Shown here: piece by piece, positions 13,055-16,557 of the stretch
How positions within the stretch are numbered: the stretch's first letter is position 1
Layout: every line of letters begins with the position of its first letter
Assembly (NCBI GenBank): GCA_023264755.1
Contig: JAHFVB010000032.1
Coordinates: forward strand, 1-16,557
DNA: 16,557 nt
Source: Mycobacterium sp.
GTDB taxonomy: Bacteria; Actinomycetota; Actinomycetes; Mycobacteriales; Mycobacteriaceae
Direction: 5' to 3'
Notes under the pieces: generated by a model
The model's input: the letters and a program-made list of their open reading frames with translations, nothing else
Databases searched by the model: none
Told to the model about the DNA's origin: nothing
Program-made: the position numbers and the translations under genes

Positions 13055-13255
13055 ATGACCCAGAAGATCGTGGTCGACTTCGGCCTCTGCGAGAGCAACG
13101 GGGTGTGCATGGGCATCATCCCCGAAGTGTTCGACTTGGACGACCAGGACTACCTGCACGTGCTGTCCGACGAGGTGACTCCCGAGAACGAACAGCAGCT
13201 CAAGGAGGCCGTGCGGCAATGCCCGCGCCAGGCCATTTCCATCGTCGACGAGTGA
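13055..13255 (+). CDS. 3Fe-4S ferredoxin paired with the P450
   Basis: A 66-residue ferredoxin of the usual P450-partner size. Cys12-ESNGV-Cys18 and Cys56-Pro provide three cluster ligands, with Asn15 in the variable position. The PEVFDLDDQDY segment is typical of the group. ATG at 13055 is preferred because GAGGTG precedes it closely and the protein then has standard length; the frame stays open upstream through the repeat. It lies directly behind the 400-residue P450 and is its probable electron donor. It is the last gene of the plus-strand run. Confidence 0.93.
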   Translation: MTQKIVVDFGLCESNGVCMGIIPEVFDLDDQDYLHVLSDEVTPENEQQLKEAVRQCPRQAISIVDE

Positions 13256-13295
13256 CGAACTACTAGCGCCCCGAACCCCGTGGGCCGCAGCGCGT

Positions 13296-13313
13296 CCGAA
13301 CCCGTTGGGTCGG
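13296..13313. terminator. Possible bidirectional hairpin between convergent genes
   Basis: CCGAACCC and GGGTCGG flank GTT, forming a seven-pair G+C stem with one bulged A. The site sits in the 65-bp gap between the convergent ferredoxin (ends 13255) and the DUF1330 gene (ends 13321). There is no T tract, so it is only a candidate. A related CCGAACCCCGTGGG occurs at 13271-13284. Confidence 0.35.
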
Positions 13314-13320
13314 GTCCGGG

Positions 13321-13605
13321 TCAGAAGCCGGAGACGATGACCCCGTTGCAGTCAGCGGCCGCCTGACGCAGCTTCGCTGCCGCCTGATACTCGTCGGAGT
13401 AGTACCACTGCTTGGCCGCGTCGACGGATTCGAATTCCAGGAGCACCGTCTGGGTGCCGTGCCACGCCCCCTCGATCGTCTCGACCGCCGGGCCGAACGA
13501 CAGCACCTTCGCGGCGCCCATCGTCTGACTGGCCAGCTTGCCGTACTCGGCCATGCCGGCCGGGTCGGTGACGTCCTCGGTGAGGATCACATATCCCTTG
13601 GCCAC
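13321..13605 (-). CDS. DUF1330 family protein (94 aa)
   Basis: A small protein typical in length of the DUF1330 family, which adopts a dimeric ferredoxin-like alpha/beta-barrel fold. Features include MAKGYVILTEDVTDP at the N-terminus, FGPAVETIEGAWHGTQTVLLEFESVDAAKQWYYSDEY (from about residue 38), and the closing RQAAADCNGVIVSGF. The GTG start at 13605 follows AGGGAG. The frame is open upstream, but the homology-like region begins here. The family has no firmly established reaction; related dimeric folds bind small hydrophobic ligands or act as monooxygenases or isomerases. It lies 32 bases downstream of a ferredoxin and is the last gene of the minus-strand P450 operon. Confidence 0.85.
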   Translation of the reverse strand: MAKGYVILTEDVTDPAGMAEYGKLASQTMGAAKVLSFGPAVETIEGAWHGTQTVLLEFESVDAAKQWYYSDEYQAAAKLRQAAADCNGVIVSGF

Positions 13606-13637
13606 GTTGAATCTCCCTGTCGGTTGCGCGGATGGAA

Positions 13638-13826
13638 TCAAACCTGGTGGATCGCCTGCTCGGGGCAATTCGCGATGGCCTCGGCGACGGCACCCTCGAA
13701 TTCGGGAGGCACCTGTTCGGGATCGGCTACCGCCCAGCCGTCGTCCGTCATCGCGAACACCTCGGGACAGAACGTGAGGCACATGCCATGCCCGCGGCAG
13801 CGGTCGTCGTCGACTCGGACCTTCAT
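13638..13826 (-). CDS. 3Fe-4S ferredoxin with His in the variable ligand position
   Basis: A 62-residue ferredoxin with Cys10-RGHGM-Cys16 and Cys54-Pro as cluster ligands and His13 in the variable position (CxxHxxC...CP). An additional Cys20 lies just after the motif in CLTFCPEVF. The ATG at 13826 overlaps the stop of the upstream P450 (ATGA), which makes it the evident electron donor of that P450. Of the three single-cluster ferredoxins in the window this one has the shortest chain and no tail. Confidence 0.94.
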   Translation of the reverse strand: MKVRVDDDRCRGHGMCLTFCPEVFAMTDDGWAVADPEQVPPEFEGAVAEAIANCPEQAIHQV

Positions 13827-15106
13827 CGAACGTCGAACTCCAGGTGCAGCTCGGTGAGCCCGCGCAGGATGAAGGTCGGGATGTAGCGGTAGTCGCGCTG
13901 ACCCGCCGGACCGTGTTTGCGCTCGGAGATCCGGATGTCGGTGGTGCGGTCGAGCAGCCGTTCCAGGCCGACGCGGGTCTCCGCTCGGGCCAGCGGCGCC
14001 CCTGGGCAACTGTGGATGCCCCGGCCGAAGGCGAGGTGCTGGCGAGCATTCTTGCGCGTGGGGTCGAAGTCGTCGGGCGCCTCGAACCGGCGCGGGTCGC
14101 GGTTGGCGGCCCCGTTGAGCACCATGACGGTGGTACCCGCACCGAGCCGGTGGTCGCCGACGGTCACCGGGGTGCGCGACAGCCGGAAGTCACCCTTGAC
14201 CGGACTCTCGTGGCGCAGTGCCTCCTCGATGAAGTTCGGCAGCAGACTGCGGTCCTCGCGCACCATCTTCTGGATGTCGGGGCGGTCGCCGAGCACCTTC
14301 ACCGCGGTGCCGAGCAGCCGAACCGTCGTCTCCTGGCCCGCGGAGAACACGTTGGTGGCGACCCGCGCGACGTCACCGGGGCTCGGTGACGTTCCGTCGG
14401 GGAACAGCGCGGTGGCCAAGCCGGTGAGGATGTCGTCGCGGGGATTGTTCCGGCGAGCCTGCACGTACTCCTCGAACTGCCCATAGAGGAATTCCAGCGG
14501 AGAGTGCGACAGCGACTCCTTGCTGGTGCTGCCGACTCCGCCGCCGGAGTATTGGGAGATGCCGTCGACGAAGGCGTTGCGGTCCTCCGGGGGGATGCCC
14601 AGCAGGTCGGCGATCACCAGCAGCGTGAACGGGCTTGCGAAGCCCTTGATGAATTCGGCCTGGCCGCCGGCGAGAAAGTCGTCGAGCACCTCGTCGGCGA
14701 GCTGCCACATCGCGTCCTCGTTCTCCTTGAGCCGCTTCGGCGTGATCAGCCGCATCATCAGGGAGCGATGGTTGGTGTGGACGGGGGGATCCAAGGTCGG
14801 CAGCTGGTCGCTGAACGGCAGTTCGTCGCGGTGCTGCTCGATCAGTTCGGTGACGTCACCGTCCTCCAAGCCCTCGAAGGACACGGGGAAGCCGGGGAAC
14901 GGCCCGGTTACCGAAAGGCATGACGAGAACGTCTGCTCGTCGTTGTAGACGGCGACGGCCTCTTCCCAGCCGGTGACCATCGTGACGCCGTAGTGGTCCT
15001 CGCGTTCGACGGGGCACTTGTCGCGCAGCGCATTGAAGTACGGATACGGATCGGCGACCAATCGCGGGTCCCTGAACCAGTCGATGCCGGCGGGGTCGAT
15101 CGCCAT
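13823..15106 (-). CDS. Cytochrome P450 (427 aa) with canonical motifs
   Basis: A soluble class I P450 on the minus strand. ATG at 15106 follows GGATGGAGTG. The landmarks are LDPPVHTNHR (105-113), I-helix SAGQETTVR with Ala256-Thr261, ExxR Glu295-Arg298 in EEALR, ANRDPRRF, and haem loop FGRGIHSCPGAPLAR with Cys367, all as expected. It is only distantly similar to the P450 at 11788. It heads an operon with its own ferredoxin and a DUF1330 protein. The gene diverges from the TetR regulator across a 168-bp control region that carries a copy of the operator-like motif, so it is likely regulated with the fadE and amidohydrolase operons (inference). I cannot assign a CYP number or substrate. Confidence 0.96.
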   Translation of the reverse strand: MAIDPAGIDWFRDPRLVADPYPYFNALRDKCPVEREDHYGVTMVTGWEEAVAVYNDEQTFSSCLSVTGPFPGFPVSFEGLEDGDVTELIEQHRDELPFSDQLPTLDPPVHTNHRSLMMRLITPKRLKENEDAMWQLADEVLDDFLAGGQAEFIKGFASPFTLLVIADLLGIPPEDRNAFVDGISQYSGGGVGSTSKESLSHSPLEFLYGQFEEYVQARRNNPRDDILTGLATALFPDGTSPSPGDVARVATNVFSAGQETTVRLLGTAVKVLGDRPDIQKMVREDRSLLPNFIEEALRHESPVKGDFRLSRTPVTVGDHRLGAGTTVMVLNGAANRDPRRFEAPDDFDPTRKNARQHLAFGRGIHSCPGAPLARAETRVGLERLLDRTTDIRISERKHGPAGQRDYRYIPTFILRGLTELHLEFDVR

Positions 15107-15134
15107 GTGTCACTCCATCCCGGTGGGGTGGCGC

Positions 15135-15163
15135 GAGAATGCCACTCTCATTGTTGAGTATTA
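15135..15163 (+). promoter_or_regulatory. Operator-like motif, copy 3 (looser)
   Basis: GAGAAT-GCC-ACTCTC (15135-15149) differs from the perfect palindrome at 1549 by one arm base plus two spacer bases. It is followed by ATTGTTGAG, which parallels ATTAATGAA at copy 1. It lies 28 bases upstream of the P450 start at 15106, in the divergent region shared with the TetR gene. Confidence 0.5.
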
Positions 15164-15227
15164 CATTTCCACAGCGCGGTAGTGGCGTCAACGCGCGAAT
15201 GCCAAGTGCCTCCACTACATGGAGTAC

Positions 15228-15250
15228 TTAGTTTGACTCTGGTCAACTAA
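15228..15250. promoter_or_regulatory. Palindrome upstream of the TetR gene
   Basis: TTAGTTTGAC and GTCAACTAA flank a short spacer: an almost perfect inverted repeat with one extra T in the left arm. It lies 24 bases before the TetR ATG and just upstream of its -10 box, where TetR-family autoregulatory operators commonly lie. The motif is unlike the copy 1-3 sites. Confidence 0.5.
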
Positions 15251-15262
15251 CTCGACGTCCGA

Positions 15263-15268
15263 TACTGT
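15263..15268 (+). promoter_or_regulatory. -10 element of a leaderless TetR promoter
   Basis: TACTGT matches TANNNT and ends six bases before the ATG at 15275. No ribosome-binding site is visible, so translation probably starts at the first base of the transcript. Confidence 0.5.
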
Positions 15269-15274
15269 CCGGAC

Positions 15275-15949
15275 ATGCCCCGCGTTTCCGACGAAGTCGC
15301 TGCTGACCGCGGTCAGCGCAGGGCCACCTTCCAGCGGGCCAAGTCGCACGAGACCAAACGCATGCTGGTCCAGGCGGCGATGGCACTGTGGCGCACCACC
15401 GGCTACGCCAACACGACGGTTGCCGACATCTGCGCGGCCGCGGGCGTCTCGAAGGCGCTGTTCTACTTCTACTTTCCCCGCAAGGAAGACGTGCTGTTCG
15501 AGGTCGGCGTCATGTCGACCAGGTCCGCCCAGCGCACCATTCACGAATCGTTGGGCAGGCCATACGAGCTCGAGACGGTCATCGCCTCAGCCCTGAGGAC
15601 CTTGGAGCGTTCGATGGCCCGCAACCCTCGCGAGCTCGTCATCGAAGCCATCCTGGAGGGCTACCGGCACGAGCACCGCATCCTGGCCGAGGGCGCCCCT
15701 GCCGACCTCGACGCCGACATGTTCACCGAACTGTTCACGCGCGCACGGTCCGATGGCCAGCTCGGTGCCGACGCGAGCGCTGAGGACGTCGCCCACCTCG
15801 CCTATCTCGCCCAGACGATGGTCAGCGAGGGCGCCAGGCACTGGGCGGCGGGGGCGTTCGGCGCCCGCTCGTTCGCCGACGTCGTCACCGCGGACATCTG
15901 CACGCTGATCGCTGGATACCGCTCCGGATACCGCTCTAGACACAACTGA
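15275..15949 (+). CDS. TetR family transcriptional regulator
   Basis: A 224-residue TetR-type repressor. The N-terminal helix-turn-helix is clear: LVQAAMALWRTTGYANTTVADICAAAGVSKALFYFYFPRKEDVL (residues 31-74), with recognition helix around VSKALFYFYF. The C-terminal ligand domain is divergent, as expected, and suits a hydrophobic or acyl-CoA ligand. The C-terminus ends in a duplicated GYRS. ATG at 15275 has no ribosome-binding site but has a well-placed -10 box, consistent with a leaderless mRNA. The gene diverges from the P450 operon and precedes an acyl-CoA dehydrogenase in the same direction, the usual setting of a local catabolic repressor. It is the only regulator in view and the prime candidate to bind either the 15228 palindrome or the three-copy motif. 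Confidence 0.94.
   Translation: MPRVSDEVAADRGQRRATFQRAKSHETKRMLVQAAMALWRTTGYANTTVADICAAAGVSKALFYFYFPRKEDVLFEVGVMSTRSAQRTIHESLGRPYELETVIASALRTLERSMARNPRELVIEAILEGYRHEHRILAEGAPADLDADMFTELFTRARSDGQLGADASAEDVAHLAYLAQTMVSEGARHWAAGAFGARSFADVVTADICTLIAGYRSGYRSRHN
15914..15937 (+). repeat. 12-bp tandem duplication at the TetR C-terminus
   Basis: GGATACCGCTCC (15914-15925) is followed by GGATACCGCTCT (15926-15937). In frame it duplicates GYRS four residues before the stop, so it is tolerated in the coding sequence. Confidence 0.85.
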
Positions 15950-15982
15950 CAGAGCGCACCATGACGCTGGCAAGGAGGCCGC

Positions 15983-16557
15983 ATGTGGGACTTTGAGACC
16001 GACCCCGAGTACCAGGAACTGCTGGACTGGGCGGATGCCTTCGTGCGCGACGAGGTCGAACCGCTAGACCTGATCTGGCCGCATCTGCAGTTCACCCCAC
16101 TCACGGACACCAGACGCAAGGTCGTCGATCCACTCAAGGAGCAAGTGCGCCAAAAGGGGTTGTGGGCAACGCATCTCGGCCCAGAACTCGGCGGGCAGGG
16201 CTACGGCCAGCTCAAGCTGGCGCTGCTGAACGAGATCCTCGGCCGCTCGCAGTGGGCGCCCATCGTGTTCGGCTGCCAGGCTCCCGACACCGGCAACGCC
16301 GAGATCATCGCGCACTACGGCACCCCCGAACAGAAGGACCGCTACCTGCGCCCACTACTGGACGGCGAACTGTTCTCCAGCTACTCGATGACCGAACCTC
16401 AGGGCGGCGCCGACCCCACCCAGTTCAAGACCAGCGCCGTGCGCGACGGCGACGATTGGGTGATCAACGGCGAGAAGTACTTCTCCTCCAACGCAAATAC
16501 GGCGTCGTTCCTCATCGTCATGGTGGTGACGAACCCAGAGGTCAGCCCGTATCAGGG
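15983..16557 (+). CDS. Acyl-CoA dehydrogenase, N-terminal part (cut by right edge)
   Basis: The first 191 residues of an acyl-CoA dehydrogenase, open to the window end. ATG at 15983 follows AAGGAGG. The N-terminal helical domain is followed by YSMTEPQGGADPTQF, the family's (S/T)EPxxGxD loop, and VINGEKYFSSNANTASF. A long N-terminal segment (DLIWPHLQFTPLTDTRRKVV) is typical of the larger, roughly 400-residue mycobacterial members acting on longer or branched acyl-CoA. It lies 33 bases after the TetR gene in the same direction and probably belongs to the same transcript. It is a third dehydrogenase, not closely similar to the pair at the left edge. Confidence 0.93.
   Translation, partial: MWDFETDPEYQELLDWADAFVRDEVEPLDLIWPHLQFTPLTDTRRKVVDPLKEQVRQKGLWATHLGPELGGQGYGQLKLALLNEILGRSQWAPIVFGCQAPDTGNAEIIAHYGTPEQKDRYLRPLLDGELFSSYSMTEPQGGADPTQFKTSAVRDGDDWVINGEKYFSSNANTASFLIVMVVTNPEVSPYQ

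Noticed and set aside
11320..13119. 599-codon open frame on the minus strand across the P450 and second dehydrogenase
   Set aside because: It is antisense to clear P450, dehydrogenase and ferredoxin genes. The translated product is low-complexity, without domain motifs, as expected from high-G+C codon bias.

Overview
The window looks like a chromosomal catabolic locus from a fast-growing mycobacterium (Mycolicibacterium/Mycobacterium) or a close mycolate actinomycete. The evidence is high G+C, GTG and TTG starts, leaderless-looking promoters, ATGA/TGATG stop-start overlaps, and lipid-degradation families: acyl-CoA dehydrogenases, cytochrome P450s with 3Fe-4S ferredoxins, and a DUF35-thiolase fusion. 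The species assignment is inference. I saw no tRNA, rRNA, CRISPR array, transposase or phage gene.

Layout. (1) 1-1516, minus strand: two coupled acyl-CoA dehydrogenase genes; the downstream one runs off the left edge. (2) 1517-1797: divergent control region with two copies of an operator-like motif and a 10-bp tandem repeat. (3) 1798-5404, plus: two consecutive amidohydrolase-2 proteins, a small Rieske protein and an alpha/beta hydrolase lacking the usual catalytic His. (4) 5410-5892, minus: a lone unrecognised gene. (5) 5929-11673, plus: a tightly overlapping run of six genes: stand-alone NuoF-like flavoprotein, 3Fe-4S ferredoxin, DUF35-thiolase/aldolase fusion, alpha/beta hydrolase and two beta-hydroxyacid dehydrogenases. 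(6) 11674-13255, plus: a promoter with a 32-bp inverted repeat, then a P450, a mini-ORF and a ferredoxin. (7) 13321-15106, minus: P450, ferredoxin and DUF1330 protein. (8) 15107-15274: divergent control region with a third copy of the operator-like motif and a separate palindrome. (9) 15275-16557, plus: a TetR regulator and a third acyl-CoA dehydrogenase, cut by the right edge.

How it may work together (inference): two P450s fed by 3Fe-4S ferredoxins, possibly reduced from NADH by the NuoF-like protein, would hydroxylate a hydrophobic substrate. Acyl-CoA dehydrogenases, hydroxyacid-type dehydrogenases and the DUF35-thiolase (probably a retro-aldolase rather than a true thiolase) would shorten a CoA-linked side chain. 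The amidohydrolase pair and the two alpha/beta hydrolases would act on ring or acyl intermediates. A terpenoid, sterol-like or branched alicyclic acid is plausible, but the substrate cannot be read from the sequence. The motif shared by the left and right control regions suggests that both ends form one regulon, perhaps under the TetR protein.

Most worth following: the three-copy operator motif; the amidohydrolase pair in which one member has lost metal ligands; the cysteine-less DUF35-thiolase fusion; the NuoF-like protein with a broken 4Fe-4S motif beside a ferredoxin; and intercistronic mini-ORFs that touch both the upstream stop and the downstream start, two of them built from one repeated sequence.
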